A stretch of 64,000 nt of DNA from Nannochloropsis salina CCMP1776 (GCA_004565275.1 SDOX01000019.1:616340-680339); one strand, 5' to 3'. Shown: positions 30,614 through 42,201, counted from the stretch's first letter. The notes: generated from the letters alone by a model not told the origin. A program made the numbers and translations.

Positions 30614-32809
30614 CTACGACATGGCACACACCACGGCGGCACCCCCGGTGAGAGCGGCCGCCATGAGCAAGGGCCTGGAGGATCTGATCGCCCCACTGGT
30701 CGCTTGGCCAGGCGCTGGGTCGGGGTTTATCGCCGTTCCGGGCTTGGGGGCGATCGAGAATGTCTTGGTGGAGGACTGGACGAGGAAAAAGGTCTGCACG
30801 TTCGCGTTGTCCAGCTCCGTGGCAGTGTACTCCTTGTAGTTGCCGGCGTTGTCGGTGGTGACGGCGCGCGCGAGGGTCCAAGCGCCTGGCTCCGTGGTGG
30901 GGGGGAAATTACTCGCCACGTTCTCCGCCACCTGCTTGACCGACGCCGGGGGGAAAGGACCCAGGCCCGGGGAGGAGGGGACGAAGGCGAACTCGACCGC
31001 GTCGGTTTTGGAGGGAGAGACGAAGTGCAGCGAGGCATAGGAGACCCCCGACAAGTCATCTGTGGCCCGCAAAAGGCAGTTGACAGGCAGCGGGTCGTAA
31101 TCCGAGAGCTGTACCTGGCGCCCGTTGTTGCAGTAGAAGTTGCTGAGGATGGGCGCGCTCCTGTCGCTGACACTCACCACTGTGAGCGCCGGCTTGGCGG
31201 AGAGGGTGAGAGGGTTAATGAGACGCACCGTCGCGGCCCCACTGAGCGTGCGAGGCTGGTAGGCCCCCGAGACCGGAACACTGTACGCGCCGGGCTCCGC
31301 CCAGGTGGGCACAGTCAGGGTCGACGTAAGCAGGAACATGGTGCGGGTGACGTTGGTGGCGGGGACGAGGAGCGCCTCTGAGTCCTCGTCGAAGACGATG
31401 GGCAGGACCGTCTTTTTCGTGGGTCCCACCATGTAGATGGTCGATGAGCCGATGCCCGCCTCGTCGGGGATGATCAGGGCCTCGCAGATGATGGTTTTGG
31501 CCTCCTCGGTGACGGTGGCCGTGGCATCCACGCACGCCGCGCCGTAAATGAGGACACCCGAGGAGGTCTGGACGTTGGCTTGGGGGTAAGCGACGGTATT
31601 TCCCGCGTAGCTCTCCACAGTTAGACTGGTCTGCAGGGGGATGATCGAGTCCATGGCCGCCTGCTTCGCATAGTTCACGGTGTTGCCCTTCTTGTCGGTC
31701 ACCTCCAAGCCGTAAAATGCGCCCTGGTCGTCGAAGCCCAGGCTCCACACGCCCTGGTCCGCCGCCTTGGGGATGGTGACCTCGAGCTGCCACACGCCAG
31801 ATCGGACGCTGCCGGAGATGAGGTCCTCCTCGCCGAAGTGCATGAGAATGCGCTTGGTCATGGGCACGTTGTAGAAGGCAGCCGTGATGGTTGACACGCC
31901 GTGCGAGGCTTCTGCGGCCACGGAGCAGGTCACGGTGTTGTCGGACTCGCTGACGATAACGTGCTCGAGGTCGCACTCGAAAGACGCAATGTAGAGAGTG
32001 ACCGAGGCGTCGTCGGCCGAGTCGGTGATAGCTTTCATGGCATCCCCTAGAATGTCTTCCTCCGGCACTGCCGGGGCGGCGGCGTCCTCGGTCACGTCAG
32101 TCACAGCCTCAACCTCCGTGACCTTCACTATAGTGTCATCATCTGTACCGTCTGCCTCTATCTCCTCCGCCTCTTTCTCCTCCACCTCCTTTTCTGGCAC
32201 ATCTGCCTCAGTATCCATTTCGTCATCCACTTCGCTCGCAGCTGCGGCTTCTAATTCCTCATCCAAAGGTCCTCCCAGAGGATTGTCGAGAGACGTTGCA
32301 ACATCTTTCATCATGTCCTTTTCTGGAACATCGGTTGTGAAGACAGCCTCCTCCAGGGAGCCCCCGAATGCCGTCTGTCCCAATGCATTCGAAGGGGGTT
32401 CCATTCCTTCTTGAACAATGGTATCGCCGTCAATCTCTTTTTGCTCTTCAGCACCGGTATCCGCATCCGTCGTAAAAACAGCCTCCTCAAGGGAACCGTC
32501 GAAAGCTGTCTTTCCCAGGGCATTGTCTGGAGTGTCATATTCCTCTTGAGGAAGGACTATGTCCTCCGATTCCTCCTTAAGCGCATCCTTTGCATTTTCC
32601 GTCGTCGAAGGTTGGGACGTATGCTCGGGCTTGGGCGCTGTAGTTTCTGAAGACGTGGGCGCGGAGGTCTCAATAAGCTTTGTTATTTCAACCGGAGCGT
32701 CTTCTTGATTCTTCTCTGTGGATCCGCCTGTCTTCCCTTCCTGGGCGGCTGCTCCGCTCAGAAACAAGAGCACGAACACCAGAAGGTTCAGGTTCAGAAA
32801 GCGAGCCAT
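30614..32809 (-). CDS. Secreted Ig-like surface protein with acidic repeats and GPI-type tail
   Basis: Intronless, 731 aa. A signal peptide (MARFLNLNLLVFVLLFLSGA, cut near AAAQ) and a hydrophobic C-terminus (PLLMAAALTGGAAVVCAMS with no charged tail) suggest a GPI-anchored cell-surface protein. Residues about 25-260 are Glu/Asp/Thr-rich and hold two copies of a ~34-residue repeat (NALGKTAFDGSLEEAVFTTD and NALGQTAFGGSLEEAVFTTD). Residues 265-700 contain three or four ~130-residue beta-sandwich-like modules. The last, DRSAPILSNFYCNNGRQVQL through LLRATDDLSGVSYASLHFVS and TTDNAGNYKEY, recalls bacterial extracellular Ig-like domains (D.s.P.l..f, DDLSGV, D.AGN). It shares this module with the divergent gene starting at 33650. 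Role in wall or adhesion is inferred. Confidence 0.78.
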   Translation of the reverse strand: MARFLNLNLLVFVLLFLSGAAAQEGKTGGSTEKNQEDAPVEITKLIETSAPTSSETTAPKPEHTSQPSTTENAKDALKEESEDIVLPQEEYDTPDNALGKTAFDGSLEEAVFTTDADTGAEEQKEIDGDTIVQEGMEPPSNALGQTAFGGSLEEAVFTTDVPEKDMMKDVATSLDNPLGGPLDEELEAAAASEVDDEMDTEADVPEKEVEEKEAEEIEADGTDDDTIVKVTEVEAVTDVTEDAAAPAVPEEDILGDAMKAITDSADDASVTLYIASFECDLEHVIVSESDNTVTCSVAAEASHGVSTITAAFYNVPMTKRILMHFGEEDLISGSVRSGVWQLEVTIPKAADQGVWSLGFDDQGAFYGLEVTDKKGNTVNYAKQAAMDSIIPLQTSLTVESYAGNTVAYPQANVQTSSGVLIYGAACVDATATVTEEAKTIICEALIIPDEAGIGSSTIYMVGPTKKTVLPIVFDEDSEALLVPATNVTRTMFLLTSTLTVPTWAEPGAYSVPVSGAYQPRTLSGAATVRLINPLTLSAKPALTVVSVSDRSAPILSNFYCNNGRQVQLSDYDPLPVNCLLRATDDLSGVSYASLHFVSPSKTDAVEFAFVPSSPGLGPFPPASVKQVAENVASNFPPTTEPGAWTLARAVTTDNAGNYKEYTATELDNANVQTFFLVQSSTKTFSIAPKPGTAINPDPAPGQATSGAIRSSRPLLMAAALTGGAAVVCAMS

Positions 32810-33649
32810 ACTATAGATTCCCTTGTGAAATTCTTGTGCGGAGTGAAAAAATATATGTTAGACGCAAAGCAGCTCCAAATGAGGGAACTAAGTACGCGAC
32901 GGGGTGGATCGAAAGAACTGTGTGCGTTGAGCCTCTCGGGAATGGAGCACAGGAGCGCTACTTTATAATTCCACTTTCTAAGGCGCACAGTACAGCATCA
33001 TTGAACACATTTTAGAAAAAATATCGTTGTAATCTGTTAGCCTATGGAGATTATTTGAACAACAAGTACGCGTAATGGCATGGAGGTATCCCACTCCTTC
33101 CATTCCCTGACTAGTCTCGTGTTTTTAAACTGTCGTTTGAAAAAACCGTTGGAAAAACGGTCTGCCTTGCCGTTTGTGGCGCCGTCGTAGTCAAGCCCGG
33201 AAAGATGTCTTTAAAGCGGCCTGGAAAGCCATCATTGCCCCTATGTGACATATTATGCAATGTCTTATTTTAAATTTTCGATTTCAACTGAAGATGCACT
33301 GCAGCAAAGGAAGCGGGAGGAGGGGAGGCAAGGGATGAGAGGAAGATAATTGCGTAGCATTAGAGCGTACACGCCACCTTTCTGACACTCGTTCTTTAGC
33401 AAAGGGGGGACCATAATTAAATATCATGGCACGTCATATTTTCGGAGATAGAAAACCTATCAATATTGAACTTCGAGGCACGTGCCACGAGGCGCAACTA
33501 GACTGACATGTTCAGCGTCCCAACGTAATCTTTGGGCCCCCGATCGGGGTCCTCCGTGCCTTACGAATGTATCGTATATGTCCTTTAGCGCTAATTGCAA
33601 TTATCTGATTTCTTTTCTTACCAAGGACAGCAACATCTCTACACGAAGG
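32810..33649. promoter_or_regulatory. Divergent intergenic region between the two Ig-like surface genes
   Basis: 840 bp between the start codons of two related, oppositely transcribed genes, a candidate shared promoter. It is AT-rich around 33000-33300 with no supported exon. A frame on the plus strand runs open from 33482 into the second gene, but its upstream part has no signal-peptide logic. Confidence 0.4.
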
Positions 33650-35302
33650 ATGATGCAACGTAGCAGAACTATTATCCTGTCGTTGGCAGCTCTGCTGGGT
33701 GGAAGTGTTTTAGTTGACGCTGCCCCCAAAATACAGTCATTGTCGTGCTCTCCTGGAATTGGGGACGCACGCAACGCAGATGTAATCGTGACGTGTGCCC
33801 TGCGCGTTGTAGATGCAGACAGTGAGATCGACTTTGCCTACACACGCCTGGTCTCCCCCTCCGGCAAATTCTCTCTGCCCTTGCTTTTCGACGGAGGAAA
33901 GTCTTTTGGGCTGACCTCATATACAGGTGCAAATTTGGCAGCTAGTGCCACAATCCCTCGCCATGCAGAAGCCGGATACTGGCAGGTAAATGCTTTGAAA
34001 TTTTGTAGGCACTTTCGTTATGTATACCACGAACAATAATGAAATGCAGAGGAAGGATATCCTTGGAAACAAAATTTCTTGTTCTGCTTGCACAACGCCC
34101 CAAAAATATTAGAAGAGGGAGGCAATTTGCAGAGAACTTGAAGTCGTTACGTATATCAAAGTGGGCATCGGAAGGGGGGGGCGATATTTGTGTCATAGGA
34201 TACCTTATGCTTCCTCCCCTAGACTCGGCTCTGAAAAGTCATTTCCCATGAAATATCACTCTCAAAATTAAAAAAACAGCTGGATTTTAGCGGTGTGGAT
34301 GGCTTGCAAGTGGTAAACAAGCAGGGTGCCTCCGTCATGATCACCTCCAAAGAGGCACGGGACCTTGGGCTCTCTCGTTTCGTAAAGATCTATTCCCCTG
34401 ACGACAAGACCCCTCCTTACATCAAGGATGTCGTCTGCACCACGCCTGTAGATGTCAACATCACCACTACAAACACGGTATACGTGAAGTGCGACTTTAC
34501 TGTTATAGACACCGGTTCTGGACCCGCGACAGTCCGTGCCAGCTTTGTCAGCCCTGAGGGTGACGCACTTCTTCATATGACGGCTGGCATCATAAAGGAC
34601 GTGGTCTCTAGCAACCCCAGCACTGGAGAAATGGTGCTCTCTGCCTCCGTTCCCGTATATACCGGCATGCCGTCTGGAAATTGGACGATGGTCACGGCCA
34701 TGCCGCTGGCTCCCAGCGCCGAGGACCGGAACGGGAATGAGTTCTATTACGAGGGAGTCGACACTTCCCTTATCTGGACGCGCCCTACCTTCGAGGTCTT
34801 CTCCCAACCGGACACGACCCCGCCTGTAGTACAGAAATTTGGGTGCTCTGCAACACAAGTAATTGTCCCCTTCGGGGGCGAGGACACTTACTCATGCCAG
34901 CTCGTCGTGCAAGACGATCTCTCTGGCTTTGCTTACGGAGAGCTTGTATTCGAGAACCCGGATCGTAACAGTACTGCTACGCTCCGTTTTGATGCAAATA
35001 CACGTCAAGTACAGTTTGCTCGCGGAGGCATCTTCGCACCAACTTTGAGTTTTGACCCAACAGCGCCAGGCGGCATGTGGACAGTTAGCAAGGAGGGCTT
35101 ACTCCTGCGTGATCTAGCGGGCAACTTCATCAGTTATAATCCAAAAGAGCTGAACGATCGATCCTACCCTACATTTTTGCTTGTTTCCAAGACCGACGCG
35201 CCCCCTGCCAAGGATAGTAAGAGCCCAGCCTCGTCCCTGAAGGCCTCGTATTCTATCATTTTGGCATCTCTTCTTGGACTCTTCATCCTCCAACGCCGGT
35301 AA
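33650..35302 (+). CDS. Secreted Ig-like surface protein with GPI-type tail, paralogue of neighbour
   Basis: Exons 33650-33985 and 34280-35302 join in phase 0 (452 aa). The signal peptide MMQRSRTIILSLAALLGGSV is cut near VDAA. Three tandem ~130-residue modules follow: PKIQSLSCSPGIGD onward, DKTPPYIKDVVCTTPVDVNI onward, and DTTPPVVQKFGCSATQVIVP with DDLSGFAYGELVFENPDRNS and LRDLAGNFISYNPKELNDRS. Each pairs Cys residues near its start and middle (..GC/VVC.. and ..CDF/SCQL..), probably disulfides. A Lys/Ser linker leads to the hydrophobic tail SYSIILASLLGLFILQRR, a GPI signal or a short membrane anchor. The last module aligns with that of the divergent neighbour, so the two arose by duplication. 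Function unknown, probably cell surface. Confidence 0.78.
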
Positions 35303-36058
35303 ACATGTAAGGTGATATTGAAAGCAATCACGCTTATCATTCAGGAAAGTATGAGCGATGTGCGCCTCTGGAAAGGGCGGCAACGTCAGATTCGAGGAGG
35401 GTGTATGTGCAGGAAAAAGTAAGGGCTGGAAAATACACCGTGCACCATTAATGACAATTTGTGCAATGAAAAGACATTTACTGGGTCCTTTGCGTGAATC
35501 TAGTAAGGAATGTGACAAAAATGGTTCGCGCGGTGGCTCTTGACTTCAGGAAAAGAAGAAGAAACAACAAGGAAAATGGAAGCATGTACGATTCTCACCA
35601 AGTCGAAAAGTTGATCGCAAGAAATTTGATTGTATGCTCATAAAAAAGAGATGCACATAGACTCTGAGTGCTTCATATCCCGAAAATTTATATTCCCGTT
35701 ACCGGGCATCGGTAGCACTGGGAACAAAGGAGAGGAGATACAGAGTCGTCATAGAATTTATAAATTCAAACAAGCCGTTACAGAGTAACGGCTCGTCCAC
35801 GGCACCATCTCGTCTTCCTCGAGATCTTTTTGACTCGCACTGGGGGGATGAGGCCTCATCCATATGGATATTCAATTTCCAATTAACGAAACGATAATCT
35901 AATCCTGGTGATATATCTGCACAGCTAGGGGAAGGAAATTTAGGTAAACTGGTGCAGGTTGCTCTCGTGAGTAATACGCGCAAAGACCCCGGGCACTGTG
36001 CGATAAGAACCAAATAGCGAGACGCAAGTAGCAATATCCTACAATACAGGCTCCACCT
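35303..36058. other. Gene-free interval
   Basis: 756 bp between two plus-strand surface-protein genes. No coding exon or repeat is supported. It should contain the promoter of the FG-GAP gene. Confidence 0.35.
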
Positions 36059-38243
36059 ATGGATCTACCTGGATATAACAACAGCCCTCGAGGCTCCATA
36101 TTGAGCCCGGGCCTGACTCACCGCGCAAGCAAGACCCCCAGGAGTTCAGGTCTCAGTGACGAGACGACGTCGCATTTCCAGTTTAACGAGTTCGGTCTCG
36201 ATGTAAGTGAGGATGGGAACATTGATGTCCATTTTTGCTCCGCTAGTGGCCAGTAGAGACAATAGAATTGCTTTATAGGTGTGCAGTGTCGCCTTGTACA
36301 GACGAAATTACATATGCGATGCGCGCCGAATCTCTTTAACAACCGAATATCCTCCTTCCATTCTTCCTCAGCGGCAATCGTCGATCCCTGAAGAGGAAGA
36401 AAATCGCTATAAAATAGACAAAGAGCACAAAATGAAGAGTCCATTTGACACGCTCCGTCACAGTCCCCGCCTGGTAGCCTTCACCCCGGCCAAACGGTTT
36501 TTGCTTGGGGCCTCAGTATCCGTGGTGCTTATCGGCACCCTCTTCGTGATTGGCTTCTTCGATAACCGGGCTATATCTTCTCCCAGCAACAGTACAACAC
36601 ATCGTCGGTCTGCCGGTGTGCGTCCTGCGTCTTTGCGAGGCACCATCGGCGATGTTGGCCCTGCTGCTGGGCCCGCTGCAGCGGCCTCTCTCGCCTCCAC
36701 ACTCACCGGAGGGGTGCTCTTCCCCCGCAGTGAGGACGTGGACCATCACAAACCACGTGTGATGATGGTTCCATCCTTGAAATCGTTTTCTCGCCGTAAT
36801 GTCCACCATTATGATACACACGACCCGAATGGCAGGTTGTTGGGAGGAAAGACCGCCGTGAAGCCGCCGGCGGGAAGCCGTGAGAAAAAAAGACGGGAAT
36901 CGGAAGAAGAGGACACGGCAGTGCACGTGGAAGATATAGACATCGATGATGACGCAAAGCGGCGTGCGGCTTCCCCCGACGCGGAGGACATTCTGAACAT
37001 CGAACACGCTTCGGATAAACTCGCTGTGGTACTGCCTCACGAGTACGAGACCACGGGAGTCGTCTCTCATTTTCATTCGATAACTGGCGTAGACAGCAAT
37101 CACAACTTTGACGTCAATGACTACTTCGGATCCTCCGTGACGAGCTTGGGTGGCACCCCTGGAACGGGGTTGACCACGCTGGCTGTGGGCGCTCCGGGGG
37201 CCTTGGAGAACTCTGGAATGATCTACTTCCTCGATCTGGAGAAGGACGGGAAAGTTCAGAACTACACCTACCTGACCAACAAAGATAGCTCGCTGGGGGA
37301 CCACTGGACCTCGAACGTGGCCTTGGGGTGGACCGTGGAGAACATAGGAGACCTGGACGGGGACGGCGTGGATGACCTGGCGGTGGGCGCCATTGGCTAC
37401 CCGGTCGGTAGCTCTCAAGGTGCGGTCTACATCCTCTTCATGACGCCGGAGCGTGGGATCAAGAGTCATCAGTTTATTACGACGGGAGAGGCCGGGTTTG
37501 AGCCCTTCTTGAAAGAAAATTCCTGTTTTGGTTCTTCAATCGCGCGCATTGGTGACCTGGATGGAGATGGCGTGACAGAACTCGCTGTGGGAGCCATGGG
37601 TCTCGGGAAACAACGCGGTGGAATCTATATTCTCTACATGAATAAAGACGGGAGTGTGAAGAAGAGCACGCAGATCTCCTCGCTTTACGGATGGGATCAC
37701 AAACTCAACGTAGAAGACCAGTTCGGGCACGCTGTGCGGGCTATCGGGGACCTAGACGGAGATGGAATCACTGAATTGGCTGTAGGCGGGGATGGATTTC
37801 CTTCAGGAGAGTTTTATGGCTCTGTGTGGATCCTATACTTGACCAAGGAGGGAGGTGTGAAGCAATGGCGGCGAATCGATGAATTAGACGGACACCTAGA
37901 GCCAGAATCCCTCTTCGGGGGGTCCATCGACACGCTTGGAGACCTGGACGGCGATGGCTTTCCAGAACTGATTGTAGGGGCGCCGGGAGCGAACGGATTC
38001 AAGGGGGATGCGTTCATTGTTTCATTGGGTGCCAATGCCACTGTGAAGCACTACAAATCCCTGGTGGACGAAGTAGGTGTCCTTTCCGATAGCATCAAGG
38101 AAGAGGATGAGTTCGCATGGTCCCTTTGCAACATTGGAGACATTAACGGAGATGGCGTGCCTGATTTGGCCTTGGGAGCAGAGACGTCACCTGCGGATAA
38201 GAACTTTGGCTCGTTGCACGTAGTGTTCTTGACTCCCCGATAA
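36059..38243 (+). CDS. Type II membrane protein with integrin-like FG-GAP repeats
   Basis: Two exons, 36059-36202 and 36372-38243, join in phase 0 (671 aa). The donor GTAAGTGAGG is near-perfect and the acceptor follows a pyrimidine tract (ttcttcctcag). Residues 1-95 are a cytosolic, Ser/Glu-rich tail. FLLGASVSVVLIGTLFVIGF is a single membrane anchor, so the C-terminal ~530 residues face outside. These hold about six FG-GAP beta-propeller blades, including NIGDLDGDGVDDLAVGAIGY, RIGDLDGDGVTELAVGAMG, AIGDLDGDGITELAVGGDG, TLGDLDGDGFPELIVGAPG and NIGDINGDGVPDLALGAE. DLDGDG loops bind Ca2+ as in integrin alpha. The first blade (SLGGTPGTGLTTLAVGAPGA) has lost the Asp pattern. Likely adhesion or glycan binding. 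Bacterial relatives of this repeat are common. Confidence 0.85.
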
Positions 38244-38683
38244 CTCCCGGAGAGCAGGATTGAAAGACTAGATAAATGTTATATGTATCGCTGAAGATAG
38301 GAAAAAATGCTTCAGACACAGGTGCTTATAGCTAGTTAGTGCTTACTCGCATCTAAAGACGCATACGATCGGAACGTCAGTTTAAAGAGCACAAGAAATT
38401 GCACTTATTTCTTGAAAAAGTTAATTTACCTCTTGTTGATAGGACTGAGCCCAATTTTCTCGAAGGACAAGCATTTTGGAAGTACGAAGGAAAATGTCGT
38501 AGGACGAGACTCATTCTTCATGGTTTATGTTCATGTTTATGCGCATATATGCCCCTTTTCCTCGGTCATCCGGAGTCCCCTCCCGGAACGTACACTCCCG
38601 GACTCCCGCCCCTATTACGACACGATACCATCTACCTCGCAGTGCGGTCCCACCGCCTTTTTACAGCACAGGGACGTTGGAGT
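38244..38683. other. Intergenic region
   Basis: 440 bp between two plus-strand genes. No exon is supported beyond the proposed first exon at 38684. Confidence 0.35.
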
Positions 38684-40110
38684 ATGAATGTAGGCATGGC
38701 TATTTCCAGTCCAGACAAGAAGCGCATAAAGACCAAGGAGGCTGAGGCGGGCGATGACGACGATGACGACGATGTACGTGTGCTCTGAGGCGGATGTCCG
38801 GGGGGGCGTCGATCCGCTAGGCTTGACCTTATCACGTGTTGCAGTGGTGCGAAATGAGCCTCTGTTCTGTTTTGAAAGTGGCGTCACTTTTTAAAGTTGT
38901 TTATCTGCTCAACCCCTCACCGTAGTACCATGCGGCGAATTCTGCAGGGGCTGGCCATGAGACTCGCGGGACACTGGAGGTCGAGAATGTTACAAGCCAT
39001 GTTGAAAATCATCGCAGAAAGGAGGAAAAGTGGTGCAACGCCATGGTGGAGTACGCGATGACCACGTCTGCAATCAGGGAGGAGGCGGATCCGGTCTGGT
39101 ACCAGCACGTATTGCGCAGCGTGCTCGGTCACGGACCTGAGACGGACGTCGCCGCATATCTGATAGACACAGACGTGAAGAGGCTCGTCTTTTCTCAATT
39201 CTTGGGTGCGAGAGGTGGCGCGTCACTGCTCAGCCAGGAGTTGATGTGGAAGGCGTTTGAACAGTGCATGGCAAAGTCGGAGGCGCGTCTTGGCGACCCC
39301 GACGACTCACCTGCACTCTACCTCAACAGCCTTTTCGACCCGCGGGCAGCCATTGCCCTCCATCGTAGGCCTGGTGCGGGGCAGTTTTCATCGGCCTCCG
39401 AGGTGTTGGTGCACTCTCTGGACACGGATGCCCTCCTTTCCGCGCTCGCGTGCCTGGGCTTCGGCGTCGTCTCTGCTCCCAGCACCGAGTGGCGGCTACA
39501 GCGCGTGGATCCCTTGCATGAGGCCAGCTTGCTCGGCCACGTCCGTGCCTGTCCTCATTTGAGTCTCAGGCTGCGTCAGAGCGAGAGCCTCTATGCTTTC
39601 CCTTTTGGCGCGCCTCTGCTGGCCGCCCCCCCCGAGCCAACCCCTCCATTTCCTGCATCCTTTTCGTTCCAGGCATTTTCGACCCACGCAAGCGGCGCAG
39701 AGGACATGGAGGCCGGGTTTCATCTCTCCTGCGGGGACATCTCGCTCTGTGCGGTGTACCGAGACAGGCTCTGGCCGGGGTCCTGGAGACTGAGGACGTC
39801 GCCCCCTGTCGAGAGGAAGGGCTACGAGGGCGTGCTGCTGCGCTTTTTGTGCCAGAAGATCGTGCAGGAAGAAGAACATGAGGCCCAAGAAAGGGGGAAA
39901 GATCTATTGGTGTGGGTGAGTGACGACGAGAGTAGCGAGGGAGGGGCCATCGGAGAACCCGACATCCAGAATGTCTTGTGTAACTTAGGCTTTGTGCGAA
40001 AGGGGAAGGGAGTGACGATCTATGCGGTGAACGGACGACCCAATAGCTTGTTGGCTGGGCAAGAGCCCGATAAATTGTTGAGGACCGGGTGCTTTGGGCA
40101 TTGGAGGTGA
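38684..40110 (+). CDS. Uncharacterised protein, two exons
   Basis: Exon 2 carries a long frame (38926-40110). I place a short first exon at 38684-38773 (MNVGMAISSPDKKRIKTKEA then an Asp run) because its GTACGT donor and the GTAG acceptor at 38925 join in phase 0, giving 424 aa. Residues after the Asp run are charged (NVTSHVENHRRKEEKWCNAM). The region DPVWYQHVLRSVLGHGPETD, VAAYLIDTDVKRLVFSQFLG is a small helical unit. The C-terminal half alternates strands and helices (ERKGYEGVLLRFLCQKIVQE, KDLLVWVSDDESSEGGAI, NVLCNLGFVRKGKGVTIYAV), faintly like an acyltransferase fold, but I cannot assign one. No signal peptide. The long exon-2 frame is more certain than the first exon. Confidence 0.55.
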
Positions 40111-40730
40111 CCAAATCAAACCTCAACAGACGCGCTTATAGATAAACTTCTGTTACAAGGACCGCTCTTCTTTTTAGATTCCGTGAACAGACACCGCCAC
40201 CTCTTGCACAAGATTGCAAAAATATGATCGTTTTCTGCTTACGTGGTACTAGTAGTGCGGCCTTTTTCCTGTACACTTCTCCCCACTTTCCTCGTAAACT
40301 TCTGCGTGACCCATTCGCAATATTTCGACTTGCGCACACCCATGTGCCCTTACTTTTTGTTATTATGAGGTGAGGCCATTCTTACCGCTGCCCTTTCTTA
40401 GCTATGGCCGTTACATCGATGTGAAATGATTTGGGTACGCGAACTATTCACGTCGCACAAAGATATTTCGTATTATAGTCCCCGTTAATTGATTCGTGCC
40501 AGGCGATCTTTCTCTAGCGTGAAAAACATGCATGTCACTCCTGTCGAGAGCGCTGGATTTGTTTCGTACCCTTTTCTGCACAAGTCCATTCTCACCCATA
40601 TTTCTCTCTCTCGCCTCGAATATTAGCCCTACGTATCCCGCACTAAGGGTGAGACTGCGTCGCGAGACGTCTGTTCCTACTTCTTCCTGTATCTTAGACT
40701 CACTCTCAGGTTTTCGGCGCCCTCGCTCAC
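40111..40730. other. Convergent intergenic region
   Basis: 620 bp between two stop codons. Pyrimidine-rich toward 40620. No gene or repeat is supported. Confidence 0.35.
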
Positions 40731-42201
40731 TCAGCCCTGCATCCTATTTTGGACGGACGCCATCAAGTTGTGGGTCTCGTAAAGAAGTCTGGAGACGACC
40801 GCCTGCCCAGCTGGCACGTCTCCAGACTCCAGTTCGATTTTCCCCTCCTTCCATTCAGCGTCACAGTGTTGCAGCCGCTCGCGCAGGGAGGAGAGGTCTT
40901 TTTCGGTCACGTTTTCATGACGCATGAGGCCTTCCAATCGCATCTTAATGGATTCCAGTCGGTCGTGGATGGAATAGAGTTCTTGGTCCACCTAGAGAAG
41001 GGGCCATTGAAAAAATGGGAAGGGGGGGAAATAGCGATTACAACATCTCACAAATGGCGTCTTATAACTTGACCATTTCCCGCGCTTATTCAATGAAACA
41101 TATGGCGGCAAGATATTGAAACAGAGCCCCTACCTCCTTCCATCTTACTTTGTAATAGTCCGTCTTCAATAGAAGGGCTCGAAGAGTCTCGTGCGCGTTG
41201 TTCAGCAAAGCTGCCAGAACGGCCTGGCCCTCCGAAATCAAGTGCTCCCCACCTCTCCCCGCAGACTCGAATCGCCCCTCGTGGTAGTGCGCGTCGATCT
41301 CTGCGAGTTTCCGTCGAAGCGGGAGCAAGTCTCGGGGATGCAAGTCCTCCTTGTCTTGGAGAGACTCAAGGGCATGCTGCACGTTGTCGAGCTTGTTTTG
41401 GAGCGGGCGAAGGGGCTCACTCACCTAGAATGCGGGCAAGGGCGCCAGAAGAGAGGGTGTGAATGATAGCAAAAATGAGTGCGACGAGCATCAGGCAGCC
41501 GTCAGGTCGGAAGGACATGGAAAGTATCACGACGACCCACCGTGTAGAAGTCGACCCGCTCCAGGCACTCGTGCAAAAGCTCGTGACCCTCAGCAAGCAT
41601 ATCCGCCAGCTTTGCTTGACCATGTGGGATGCCTTTCACACCTTCTACGCAGAATTTACCCTCATGATAGAGCGAGTCCTGTGAGGGAAAAGGAGTGCTG
41701 AGGTTCAAAAATGCAATAGTGGTGCTCATGCTTGGTACCCTACGCTTACGTGACCAGTTGAACCAATCCTCTGGCCCTCTAAATATTGCATCTTGTCTTA
41801 CACGGCACAAGAACACGCTTGAGTGACTTGAGGTACTTACCACGTGGCCAAGAATTTCCCGGGGCTCCCGCAGGTCCTTCGCGTGTAGTGATTTGTTAAC
41901 GTCCTCGTTCTTGAAAGCCTTCAGCTCGTCCAGGGCGATGCGAAGCTGAAAATTGGGGGGAAGTGGAGTTAAACCATTTATATAGAGTCGCATACATTAC
42001 CTGTTCAACGCTAAATGCAAGGCACGAGAGTGTGACGAGGCCGTCAAACTCAACCTCCCCTTGTCTTACCTCCTTTTCCACTCCTTGCAACGCCGGATCG
42101 ACAGTCAGCTCTTCGTCTCCCACCTTGTGGGGCGGAACGTCTGCTTTAAACTTGGCTCGCAGTTGCTCAAGAGCGTGGCGTAGAGTGTCCACGAACGGCA
42201 T
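40731..42201 (-). CDS. Novel protein of tandem ~85-residue helical modules, five exons
   Basis: Exons 42201-42070, 41945-41841, 41678-41541, 41424-41149 and 40991-40731 all join in phase 0 (303 aa). After a 44-residue N-terminal exon (MPFVDTLRHALEQLRAKFKA), three copies of a module follow. One is split across exons 2 and 3; exons 4 and 5 each encode one whole. Consensus: L..L...L..L...ED....DL..LR..L...D..YHEGKFE.....I..GQAVL..LL...H.LL. Examples are DSLYHEGKFCVEGVKGIPHG, DAHYHEGRFESAGRGGEHLI and DAEWKEGKIELESGDVPAGQ. The helices are amphipathic and spectrin- or focal-adhesion-like in look, but I know no matching family. No signal peptide or membrane span. Symmetric phase-0 introns suggest growth by exon duplication. 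Confidence 0.75.

Noticed and set aside
36513-37469. 318-codon minus-strand frame
   Set aside because: Shadow of the FG-GAP gene, whose repeats keep the opposite strand open.
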